A program made the translations under genes and the position numbers. A stretch of DNA of 64,000 nt from Polymorphobacter fuscus (lineage in GTDB: Bacteria; Pseudomonadota; Alphaproteobacteria; Sphingomonadales; Sphingomonadaceae): NCBI RefSeq assembly GCF_011927825.1, contig NZ_JAATJI010000002.1:509864-573863 (forward strand), written 5' to 3'. Positions 18,649-25,930 of the stretch are shown piece after piece. A model generated the notes under the pieces. The model did not search any database, was not told the origin of the DNA, and saw only the letters and a program-made list of their open reading frames with translations. Position 1 is the stretch's first letter. Every line of letters starts with the position of its first letter.

Positions 18649-19056
18649 ATGGCGATCATCATCCCCGAAGCCGAGCTGGTCGAAAGCTTCATCCGCGCCT
18701 CGGGGCCGGGCGGGCAGAACGTCAACAAGGTGTCGACCGCGGTGCAATTGCGTTTCGACGTGCGCGCTTCGCCCAGCCTGCCCGACGATGTCGCCGTGCG
18801 CCTGATGCGGCTCGCCGGCAGCCGGATGACCCGGGATGGCGTCATCATCATCACCGCCGACCGGTTTCGCACCCAGGATCGCAACCGCGCCGATGCGCGC
18901 GAGCGCCTTGCCGCGCTGGTGGCACAGGCCGCCGTGCGCCCCGTCAAGCGACGGCCGACCAAGCCCAGCGCCGGATCGAAGGAGCGCCGGTTGACCGGCA
19001 AGGCGGTGCGATCGGGCGTGAAAGCGGGCCGCACAAAAGTTCATCATTCCGATTGA
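18649..19056 (+). CDS. arfB: Alternative ribosome-rescue factor ArfB (peptidyl-tRNA hydrolase)
   Basis: Releases nascent chains from ribosomes stalled without a stop codon. The 135-aa product has the release-factor GGQ motif at 21-23 in the context SGPGGQNVNKVST, and a basic C-terminal tail (about 105-135, rich in Lys/Arg) that would enter the empty mRNA channel. The length fits ArfB/YaeJ rather than full release factors. Confidence 0.93.
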   Translation: MAIIIPEAELVESFIRASGPGGQNVNKVSTAVQLRFDVRASPSLPDDVAVRLMRLAGSRMTRDGVIIITADRFRTQDRNRADARERLAALVAQAAVRPVKRRPTKPSAGSKERRLTGKAVRSGVKAGRTKVHHSD

Positions 19057-19159
19057 ACCATTCGCGCGCACGGGTGTTAAGATCGTACCTCTTTCAAAAC
19101 GAGTGTGCCGTCCCCAATTGAAGGCCGGCGTTCGAATATCGCCCACGAAAGGAACTCTC

Positions 19160-19531
19160 ATGGCTATCAATTCCGAAGGTATCGAAGGCACGTTCAACGA
19201 AGGCGTCGGCAAGGTCGAAGGCAAGATCGGCAGCGTGCTCGGCGATACCCAGACCCAGGCCGAAGGCAAGGTGACCGAGCTCAAGGGCAAGGCCGAACAG
19301 GCCATCGGCAAGGGCAAGGAAATCTACGAAAAGGCGACCGATACGGTTCGCGAATATGCCGACAAGGCCCCGGAGCAGATCCGCGAAGCCCGTGAGAAGG
19401 CCGCTCGTGCGGCTGAAGAAGCCACCACCAAGGCACGCCATGCCGTTCAGGAACAGCCGATCGCTGTTCTTGCCGGCGGTATCGCCCTGGGCTTCGTGGT
19501 CGGCTGGCTGGTCAGCGGCCGCAAGGACTAA
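19160..19531 (+). CDS. CsbD-like stress protein with C-terminal membrane helix
   Basis: A 123-aa, highly charged protein. Residues 1-55 resemble the CsbD domain (EGTFNEGVGKVEGKIGSVLG ... KGKAEQAIGK). The middle is a Lys/Glu/Ala-rich amphipathic helix. Residues about 98-118 form one membrane helix of DUF883/ElaB type (VLAGGIALGFVVGWLVSGRK). Such proteins are usually stress-induced. AAAGGAA precedes the ATG. Confidence 0.8.
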   Translation: MAINSEGIEGTFNEGVGKVEGKIGSVLGDTQTQAEGKVTELKGKAEQAIGKGKEIYEKATDTVREYADKAPEQIREAREKAARAAEEATTKARHAVQEQPIAVLAGGIALGFVVGWLVSGRKD

Positions 19532-19579
19532 GCCAGTCGATGTGGCGTCCGCAACGGGCGCCATCGGCTCGCGAGCACG

Positions 19580-20482
19580 TCAAGCCGCGTCTTCCCTCTC
19601 GATGGGGGAAGGCGCGGCATTGTCGTCTCTTGCCTTGGCCGTGCGCAGCGTGATGATCGCGACACCGATCAAGGTCAACGCGCCGCCGATCAGCATCTGT
19701 GTCGTTATCGGCGTGTTGAACACGATGACGGCGATGATGACCGACAGCAGCGGCGTCGGCAGCGTGAGCGGCGAAACTGTCGCCACCGGGTAGCGCTGGA
19801 AGAGCCAGCTCATGCCGCCGTGCCCGAGCAACGACGACAGCAGCCCGGAGAACAGCAGGCAACCCCAGGTCAGCCACGACAGACTGGCGATGTTGCCCAA
19901 CCTCTGCGGCTCGAAAATCGCGGCTGCGCCTGCGAGGATTGGCACGCTGACCGCCGCCAGCCAGGCGTGGATGGTCAACACCGGCACACCGGCAAGTTTT
20001 CGGAACAGCAGGTTGCCCATCGCCCAGCAGAGCGCGGCAGCGACTGTGAGCCACAGGGCAATGCTTTCATCGGCGATGGCAGGGTCGAAGCCCATGACGG
20101 CGACTCCGGCAAAGCAGAGCGCCACCGCCGTGATGCGCGGCCAGCGAATACGCTCCTTGTAAATCAGCACGGCGAGGATGAGGCTGAACGGGACTCCCAA
20201 TTGTCCGGCGATCGCCAGTGCCGACACATTCTGTGCGAGCGCAAAACTCAGCGAGCCCAACCCCATGAACAGGGCACCGGCGACAAAGCCGGTTATCAAC
20301 ACCCACAGCATCCGACCCGGCAGCCAGCGCAGCCACGGCAGGGTGACAACGAGGACGATGGCGTAACGCAGCAGCACGGCTGTCAGCGGCCCTGCGGCTT
20401 CCACGGCCAGCTTCACCGGAACGATGTTGAAGGCCCAGATCAGATCGATGAACAGGATCAGCGCCAGATGCTCGCGCTTCAC
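19580..20482 (-). CDS. EamA family (DMT) transporter
   Basis: A 300-aa ten-helix transporter with two EamA repeats, opening with LILFIDLIWAFNIVPVKLAVE. The C-terminal repeat holds the usual WLFQRYPVATVSPLTLPTPL. The substrate is unknown. Its ATG overlaps the stop of the upstream J-domain gene by 4 nt. It is not closely similar to the EamA protein at 17043, so a recent duplication is unlikely. Confidence 0.85.
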   Translation of the reverse strand: MKREHLALILFIDLIWAFNIVPVKLAVEAAGPLTAVLLRYAIVLVVTLPWLRWLPGRMLWVLITGFVAGALFMGLGSLSFALAQNVSALAIAGQLGVPFSLILAVLIYKERIRWPRITAVALCFAGVAVMGFDPAIADESIALWLTVAAALCWAMGNLLFRKLAGVPVLTIHAWLAAVSVPILAGAAAIFEPQRLGNIASLSWLTWGCLLFSGLLSSLLGHGGMSWLFQRYPVATVSPLTLPTPLLSVIIAVIVFNTPITTQMLIGGALTLIGVAIITLRTAKARDDNAAPSPIEREDAA

Positions 20483-21234
20483 CGGCCGGCCGCCCGGCCG
20501 ATTTTCTGGCCGTTGTCCTTGCCGGTGACCCGGGCATAGGCGGCGTTGATGATCGCCATGCGGCTTTCGGCGACGCGAATGAACTCGGCCGGCACGCCTT
20601 CGGCGAGATGGCGATCTGGGTGATATTGGCGCACCAGGTCATGATAGGCTCGCCGCAATGTCGCCGCGTCCGCCCCCGGCGTCACCCCCAGCACGGCCCA
20701 GTCGTCCGCCGCCGACCCGACATCGGCCGGCGCCAGATGCCGCGCCCGCACTCGCGCCGTCGCCGCTGCATCGAATCCCAGCCGCGCCGCCACCGCGTCG
20801 AGATAGGCGATCTCGGCTGGATGAAAACCATCCACCGCCGCGATCAGCCACAGGGCATCGAGCAGATCCTCGAGGACCGGCGACCCGGCGCCGAGCAGGG
20901 TCGCCGCTTGGTCCGCATAGGCTTCGAAACCCGCCATCGACTGTTTGGCGAGGTCATAGAAGCGGCGGGCATTGTCCGCCTCGCGCTGTTCGACGTGGAA
21001 CAGGCGCTGGAAGGTGGCGAATTCCGCAGCGCTCGCCTCGCCATCGGCACGCGCCATTTTTGCAGCCAGCGCGATCGCGGCGATAGTGAAGGCGACACGC
21101 CGCCGGTCGGGACTGGCGGTGCGGCGAATTCCGAGGTCCAGCGCCCCGCCCGCCGCCGCGCCGGCAAGCGCGCCGAGCGGCCCGCCAAGCAGCAGCCCGG
21201 CCGCGGCGCCCGCCAGCGCAACCCAGACACTCAT
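20479..21234 (-). CDS. DjlA-like membrane protein: TerB-like domain plus C-terminal J domain
   Basis: A 251-aa protein with a Gly/Ala-rich membrane-insertion segment (residues 3-34), a TerB/DjlA-like helical domain (about 47-165, with AAKMARADGEASAAE and IAAVDGFHPAE) and a C-terminal J domain (about 176-240) with the HPD motif at 205-207. The architecture is that of DjlA, an inner-membrane DnaK co-chaperone. The J domain should stimulate Hsp70 ATPase. It is translationally coupled to the following EamA gene. Confidence 0.85.
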   Translation of the reverse strand: MSVWVALAGAAAGLLLGGPLGALAGAAAGGALDLGIRRTASPDRRRVAFTIAAIALAAKMARADGEASAAEFATFQRLFHVEQREADNARRFYDLAKQSMAGFEAYADQAATLLGAGSPVLEDLLDALWLIAAVDGFHPAEIAYLDAVAARLGFDAAATARVRARHLAPADVGSAADDWAVLGVTPGADAATLRRAYHDLVRQYHPDRHLAEGVPAEFIRVAESRMAIINAAYARVTGKDNGQKIGRAAGR

Positions 21235-21311
21235 CGAAAAAGGACTCCGTTCACCAGCGCTTCTTAGGCGATCGGATCGAAGGGGTCACCGTGCCCGCCG
21301 ATGTTAATGCC

Positions 21312-21845
21312 TCAGTTCCAGCGAATGCCGTCGGCGGTCGCCGTGACAGCCGCACCGGCGCGAACGGCTGCGGCGGCCACCATGGCCGCAACGGCTGCGC
21401 GGCTGTCGGTCGGGGTTTCGCCCGCCAAGGCCGCCAAGACGGAGTCGGGCAGCGTGCGTGCCGCGTCCCACCGCACACCCGACGCATCGACGGTAACGGC
21501 GCTTCCGCGCGCCAGATCGGCCAGCAACATCGCAGCGCCTGCCACCAGAGCCGCTTCGGGTCCGCTGGCATCGCCGGGCCGTTCCCAGGTCAATGGCGTG
21601 CCGTCGATCCCGTCGCGTACCAGCCTTTCGAGCGCTGTGCCCGACATCGCCGCACCGCCGGGGGCAAACGCCGCGCGGATCAGCCGCAGCCGGGCGACCA
21701 GTCGCTTGGCGCCGTCCTGGACCAACCCGTTGATCTCGGCATCCCCGGTGGGGCCAAGCAACTCGCTCGCCGTCATGACGGTCGCAGCGGGTGTGGCGAG
21801 GTCGTGGCACAGCCATTTGCTCAGCAGCGCGGGCAAGTCGGTCAT
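21312..21845 (-). CDS. ChpT-like histidine phosphotransferase
   Basis: A 177-aa protein with the HDLxTP phospho-acceptor motif at the N terminus (WLCHDLATP, His14), a small helical dimerisation region and a degenerate HATPase-like C-terminal half. This is the layout of ChpT, which in Caulobacter carries phosphate from CckA to CtrA and CpdR. The histidine suggests an active protein, but this copy sits apart from cckA/ctrA, so it could be a paralogue. The stop is followed by a 77-nt gap to the J-domain gene; its start overlaps the cold shock gene by 4 nt. Confidence 0.7.
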   Translation of the reverse strand: MTDLPALLSKWLCHDLATPAATVMTASELLGPTGDAEINGLVQDGAKRLVARLRLIRAAFAPGGAAMSGTALERLVRDGIDGTPLTWERPGDASGPEAALVAGAAMLLADLARGSAVTVDASGVRWDAARTLPDSVLAALAGETPTDSRAAVAAMVAAAAVRAGAAVTATADGIRWN

Positions 21846-22078
21846 GGCAATGGCTCCTGGTCGGGCGTTGGCATCGGCCGCCGCAGGCCCAATGCCAGCA
21901 AACGTCCGTCACCGCCCTGTGTTAATTCGAATTCCAAGCGGTCGCCCGGCTCGAGCCGGTCGATGGCAGCCGCGGTCAGCGCCGACACATGGACGAACAC
22001 GTCACAGGGACCAAGATCCGGCGTGATGAAACCGAAGCCCTTGGCGGCATTGAACCATTTGACGGCGCCACTGGCCAT
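21842..22078 (-). CDS. Cold shock domain protein
   Basis: A 78-aa single-stranded nucleic-acid binding protein with the RNP1 motif KGFGFI and RNP2 motif VFVHVSAL. The C-terminal tail is divergent. The ATG at 22078 overlaps the upstream JAMM gene stop by one base (TGATG), so it is translated from the same message. Confidence 0.92.
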   Translation of the reverse strand: MASGAVKWFNAAKGFGFITPDLGPCDVFVHVSALTAAAIDRLEPGDRLEFELTQGGDGRLLALGLRRPMPTPDQEPLP

Positions 22079-22509
22079 CAGGCGGACAGCAGCTGCACCG
22101 GCAGGAACCGCCCGTGGACGCAGCCGTCGTCGCGCGGATCGTCGGCTTCGCGCTGGCCCACGACCTCCCACCCCGTCACGGCGCCATCGGCGAGGATCAG
22201 CCACAGCTGCCCGTTGTGGACGGCCCGCGCTGCATCGCGTGGCGACGGTTCGGCGCTGCCATTGGGATGGCTGTGATAATGTCCGATCACATGGCGCTGC
22301 TCCGCGCGCACATCACGCTGGGTGCGCATCAGCGTGCCGGGGTCGATCTCGAAACTGGTGGCAGGGTGCGGGCTGACATTCCGGGCTGGCACCACCGCCT
22401 CGATGAGGCCCGGTTTGCCGGTCACGAGCCCGCAGCATTCGTGCGGATGTGCCTTCTGCGCCTCAGTCTGAAGCGATTCGAACACCCCGCTTGATATTCT
22501 GATGATCAT
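22078..22509 (-). CDS. JAMM/MPN+ (M67) metalloprotease
   Basis: A 143-aa stand-alone JAMM isopeptidase-like zinc protease. The signature Glu24 plus His79-x-His81 and Asp92 with the x10 spacing (HSHPNGSAEPSPRD) is complete, and HECCGLV is typical of bacterial M67 proteins. In bacteria such enzymes often cut C-terminal tails of ubiquitin-like sulfur carriers; no ThiS/MoaD gene is nearby. Its start codon is only 17 nt from the divergent rluD-type start. Confidence 0.88.
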   Translation of the reverse strand: MIIRISSGVFESLQTEAQKAHPHECCGLVTGKPGLIEAVVPARNVSPHPATSFEIDPGTLMRTQRDVRAEQRHVIGHYHSHPNGSAEPSPRDAARAVHNGQLWLILADGAVTGWEVVGQREADDPRDDGCVHGRFLPVQLLSA

Positions 22510-22526
22510 TCCAACATGGCTAAGTC

Positions 22527-23489
22527 ATGGGGGCCGAAAAGTCGATAAACGTCATCTTGCCGGCCTCCGCAGCGGGGCTGCGCATCGACCGTGCCCTCGC
22601 CATGGCGCTGCCCGAGCACAGCCGGGAGCGGCTGAAGGCCATGGTCGGCGGCGGCCGTGTCGCCGGTGCCGCCGGGACGATCTGGGACCCGGCGCAGAAG
22701 ATGAAGGGCGGCGAGGCGCTGACCTTGGTCATTGCCGCGCCGCGTCCCTCCACGACGCTCGCGCAGGATATTCCCCTTACCATCGTATATGAAGACAGCG
22801 CGCTGCTGGTGGTGGATAAACCCGCTGGCCTGGTCGTGCACCCGGCCGCAGGGAACTTCGATGGCACCATGGTCAACGCGCTCCTCCACCATTGTGCCGG
22901 CCGCCTGTCGGGTATCGGCGGGGTCGCGCGTCCGGGAATCGTGCATCGGATCGACAAGGACACGTCGGGGTTGCTCGTCGTCGCCAAGACCGATCCCGCA
23001 CACGAATTCCTGTCGCGCCAGTTCGCGGCGCATAGTGTCGACCGCCGCTACACCGCTGTCGTGGCGGGCGTGCCGGCGCCGCCCGCGGGCCGGATCGAAG
23101 GCGCATTGGCGCGGTCGCCGGCCAATCGTCAGAAGATGGCAATCGTTGCAGCGGGGCGCGGCAAGCACGCCGTGACGCATTATCGCACGGTGCGCGCCTT
23201 TGCGCGGTCGGCCCAGCTCGAATGTCGCCTTGAAACCGGGCGGACCCACCAGATCCGTGTTCACATGTCATCTATTGGCCATGCTCTGCTCGGCGATGCG
23301 ACCTATGGTCGGACCCCGGGCAGCCTTGCGGCGTTGCTGCAGGACCTGGGCTTCGCCCGCCAGGCCCTGCATGCGGCGACGCTGGGGTTTGTCCATCCGA
23401 CGACACAAGAAAAACTGTCTTTCGAATCCGCCCTGCCGGCGGATATAGTGGAGTTAATCGGTCGTCTTTCAGACGCTGAACCAGAGTGA
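22527..23489 (+). CDS. rluD: RluA/RluD family pseudouridine synthase
   Basis: A 320-aa RNA pseudouridine synthase with an N-terminal S4-like part (about 15-75) and a catalytic domain carrying HRIDKDTSGLLVVAK (catalytic Asp143) and LETGRTHQIRVH. RluD modifies 23S rRNA helix 69; the symbol is by family likeness, and other RluA-type specificities are possible. It lies 10 nt upstream of rpoH. Confidence 0.85.
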   Translation: MGAEKSINVILPASAAGLRIDRALAMALPEHSRERLKAMVGGGRVAGAAGTIWDPAQKMKGGEALTLVIAAPRPSTTLAQDIPLTIVYEDSALLVVDKPAGLVVHPAAGNFDGTMVNALLHHCAGRLSGIGGVARPGIVHRIDKDTSGLLVVAKTDPAHEFLSRQFAAHSVDRRYTAVVAGVPAPPAGRIEGALARSPANRQKMAIVAAGRGKHAVTHYRTVRAFARSAQLECRLETGRTHQIRVHMSSIGHALLGDATYGRTPGSLAALLQDLGFARQALHAATLGFVHPTTQEKLSFESALPADIVELIGRLSDAEPE

Positions 23490-23499
23490 AGGGGTTACC

Positions 23500-24408
23500 A
23501 TGGCAAATCTTCCCGCAGTCAAAACCAGCATCCCGGCACTTGGCGGTGAAGCCGGCCTCAACCGCTATCTGTCCGAGATCCGGAAATTCCCGCTGTTGGC
23601 GCCCGAACAGGAATATATGCTCGCCAAGCGCTGGGAAGAGCATCAGGATCCCGAAGCGGCGGCAAAGCTCGTCACCAGCCATCTGCGGCTCGTTGCCAAG
23701 ATCGCCATGGGTTATCGCGGGTATGGTCTGCCCGTCGCCGAACTGATCAGCGAAGGCAACATCGGCCTCATCCAGGGCGTCAAGAAGTTCGATGCCGAAA
23801 AGGGTTTTCGCCTCGCCACCTATGCGATGTGGTGGATCCGCGCCTCGATCCAGGAATATATCCTGCGGTCGTGGAGCCTTGTGAAGATCGGCACGACGGC
23901 AGCCCAGAAAAAGCTGTTCTTCAACCTGCGCCGTTTGAAGGGCAAGCTCAACGCCATGGAAGACGGCGACCTGCGCGGGGCCGATGTCGAAAAGATCGCG
24001 ACGACCTTGGGTGTGACCGAGGACGAGGTCATTTCGATGAACCGCCGCATGTCGATGGGCGGCGACACGTCGCTCAATGCGCCGTTGCGCGAGGAAGGCG
24101 AGGGGGAATGGCAGGATTGGCTTGCCGACACCGGGCCGTTGCAGGACGAGATGGTCGCCGATGAACAGGAACGCGACCAGCGCCATGCGCTGCTGACGTC
24201 GGCGATGGATGCGCTCAACGAGCGTGAGAAGCATATCCTGACGCAGCGTCGCCTGATCGATGAACCACTGACGCTCGAGGAACTGTCGCAAAGCTATGGG
24301 ATCAGCCGCGAGCGTGTTCGCCAGATCGAAGTCCGCGCGTTCGAAAAACTGACCAAGGCGATGCACAGCCTGGCAAATGAGCGTCACCTGCTGCCCGAAC
24401 CTGCCTGA
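23500..24408 (+). CDS. rpoH: RNA polymerase sigma-32 factor RpoH
   Basis: Heat-shock sigma factor of 302 aa. Region 2 is very clear (LISEGNIGLIQGVKKFD then the region 2.4 segment YAMWWIRASIQEYILRSW). The RpoH-specific box QKKLFFNLRR separates it from other sigma-70 proteins, and region 4 ends with the helix-turn-helix YGISRERVRQIEVRAFEKL. It follows rluD with a 10-nt gap and an AAGGGG ribosome binding site, and is probably co-transcribed. Confidence 0.96.
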   Translation: MANLPAVKTSIPALGGEAGLNRYLSEIRKFPLLAPEQEYMLAKRWEEHQDPEAAAKLVTSHLRLVAKIAMGYRGYGLPVAELISEGNIGLIQGVKKFDAEKGFRLATYAMWWIRASIQEYILRSWSLVKIGTTAAQKKLFFNLRRLKGKLNAMEDGDLRGADVEKIATTLGVTEDEVISMNRRMSMGGDTSLNAPLREEGEGEWQDWLADTGPLQDEMVADEQERDQRHALLTSAMDALNEREKHILTQRRLIDEPLTLEELSQSYGISRERVRQIEVRAFEKLTKAMHSLANERHLLPEPA

Positions 24409-24527
24409 TACGACGCCGGCCGCGCGGCCACTGTTGACCTTCAGGCAGCAAAGCCGACAAGGTCGGCAGTGCCGGCAGGCGCGGCAGCAATGGGTTCGGG
24501 GGCAAGGTGGCCGCAGCGAGACGGAGC

Positions 24528-25220
24528 ATGACAGGCCGGGTTGCCATCTTCCTGGCCAAGCTGGTGGCTGTGTTTGTGGTGGCGTCCGTGCTGTGGGTCG
24601 TGGCCTATCGCTTTCTCCCCGTGCCGATCACCTGGCCGATGGCGCGCGATGCCATTGCCGGCAAGCATGTCGAGCGGGACTGGGTGCCGCTGACGGCAAT
24701 GGCCGCCGCCGTGCCGCGTGCCGCGATCGGCGCCGAAGACGCGCGCTTTTGCGACCATAATGGCTTTGATCTGGCAGCAATGGAGGCCGCCGCCGCGCGC
24801 AATGCCAAGGCGGCGGCCAAAGGCAGCGCCAAGGTTCGTGGTGGCTCGACGATTAGCCAGCAGACGGCAAAGAACGCCTTTCTCTGGCCGGGGCGATCCT
24901 ATGTGCGAAAGGCGCTGGAAGCCTGGTTCACGGTGCTGATCGAAACGATCTGGGGCAAGCCGCGGATCATGGAAGTCTATCTCAACATCGCCGAGATGGG
25001 CCCCGGCATCTACGGTGTGGAGGCAGCGGCGCGGCATTATTTCAACACCAGTGCCGCCAATCTGACCACGGCGCAGTCCGCGCGCCTTGCCGCCGTTCTG
25101 CCACAACCGGTCAAGCGCGACGCGGCCAACCCCGGCCGCATGGTCAAACGCTATGCCAAAAGGATCGAGCGCCGGGCGCGGGTCGTCAGGACCGAAGGCA
25201 TCGACCACTGCCTGGCCTGA
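24528..25220 (+). CDS. mtgA: Monofunctional biosynthetic peptidoglycan transglycosylase
   Basis: A 230-aa GT51 glycosyltransferase that polymerises lipid II into glycan strands. One N-terminal membrane helix (about residues 5-25) anchors it in the inner membrane. The catalytic Glu lies in EDARFCDHNGFD and the second motif is GGSTISQQTAKNAFLW. ATG 24528 is chosen; GTG 24507 would add seven residues. It is the last core gene before the island junction. Confidence 0.93.
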   Translation: MTGRVAIFLAKLVAVFVVASVLWVVAYRFLPVPITWPMARDAIAGKHVERDWVPLTAMAAAVPRAAIGAEDARFCDHNGFDLAAMEAAAARNAKAAAKGSAKVRGGSTISQQTAKNAFLWPGRSYVRKALEAWFTVLIETIWGKPRIMEVYLNIAEMGPGIYGVEAAARHYFNTSAANLTTAQSARLAAVLPQPVKRDAANPGRMVKRYAKRIERRARVVRTEGIDHCLA

Positions 25221-25279
25221 ACGGGCAAAAAGCAAAGGTCGCGGCGCCGAGGAGGCGATCTCAATAAGGCGATTGATTA

Positions 25280-25327
25280 TGGTGGACGCACCAGGGTTCG
25301 AACCTGGGACCCGCTGATTAAGAGTCA
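25280..25327 (-). other. 3' half of a tRNA-Lys(CTT) gene, probable attachment site (att)
   Basis: On the minus strand the sequence from the anticodon stem through loop CTCTTAA, variable region, a perfect T arm (GGTTCGAACC) and acceptor strand to encoded CCA is that of tRNA-Lys(CTT). Upstream of the anticodon stem the sequence no longer makes a D arm (no GG loop) and pairs only partly in the anticodon and acceptor stems, so this is not a full tRNA. Duplicated 3' tRNA ends are the normal product of tyrosine-integrase insertion at tRNA genes. Confidence 0.7.
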
Positions 25328-25930
25328 TGCCGATCTTCAATGAAATCAACGTCCATTCCAACATTTCACGGTTTGTTCCCATGTGCCGTATCAATAGGTT
25401 ACGAGCCGTGTTGGAATGGGTTCAATGTGCCTGACAGGGCTTATTCGGCCCACGCTGTCGATTGTCAAAGCAAGCTCGACTAGCACCGGGTCCCCTACTT
25501 GCATCTAAAATGGGGCGCGTGACGGTCGCCATCGGGATGGGCAGAAAGAACTGCGCTCTTGGTGCTGTGGCAGCGATAAGGCAAGGCCGCTGGCCGCTTA
25601 GCGTGCTTTCTGCCACGTTAGTCCCCGAAGGAACGACCGGTGCGCGAAACACTCGCGCTTTTTTGGCAAACTTGATCTGCGTCGGAGCCCGAATGCTTGT
25701 CGGTGGGCTTCCTAAACGGTCGTCGATTTGATGAAACCGCAAAGCACAGAGTGATGCGCCTTAGCCTACATTCGATCTGTGCTGTTATTGAATCTTGGCG
25801 TGAGCGTTGTGGCCCGGTACGGTTTCATCCAGCGAAGGGTGCCATTGCTCGGCTGCGTTTGGCGATTTCGCCAACTTCCGTGGTATACGAGTAGGAGCCC
25901 TCCGCTTCCGAGGGTTTCAGGGGGGACGAC
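25328..25930. other. Non-coding junction between the tRNA fragment and zorA
   Basis: About 600 nt with only short, unconvincing open frames on both strands and no integrase. It probably contains the zorABCD promoter, but I see no clear -35/-10 pair. The hairpin at 25894-25918 is listed separately. Confidence 0.5.
25894..25918 (+). other. Hairpin just upstream of the zorA ribosome binding site
   Basis: A 9-bp stem with two G-T pairs (core CCCTC with GAGGG) and a 7-nt loop ends 12 nt before the zorA GTG and right before its purine-rich ribosome binding site. It could limit translation or be an attenuator; function is inferred. Confidence 0.35.

Noticed and set aside
25280..25355. Complete tRNA-Lys gene
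   Set aside because: The length would fit and part of the acceptor stem can pair, but there is no D arm with a GG loop and the anticodon stem is mismatched at its base, so only the 3' half is accepted.
25328..25930. Integrase or excisionase gene next to the att site
   Set aside because: No frame in this stretch shows tyrosine recombinase motifs or a small helix-turn-helix protein.
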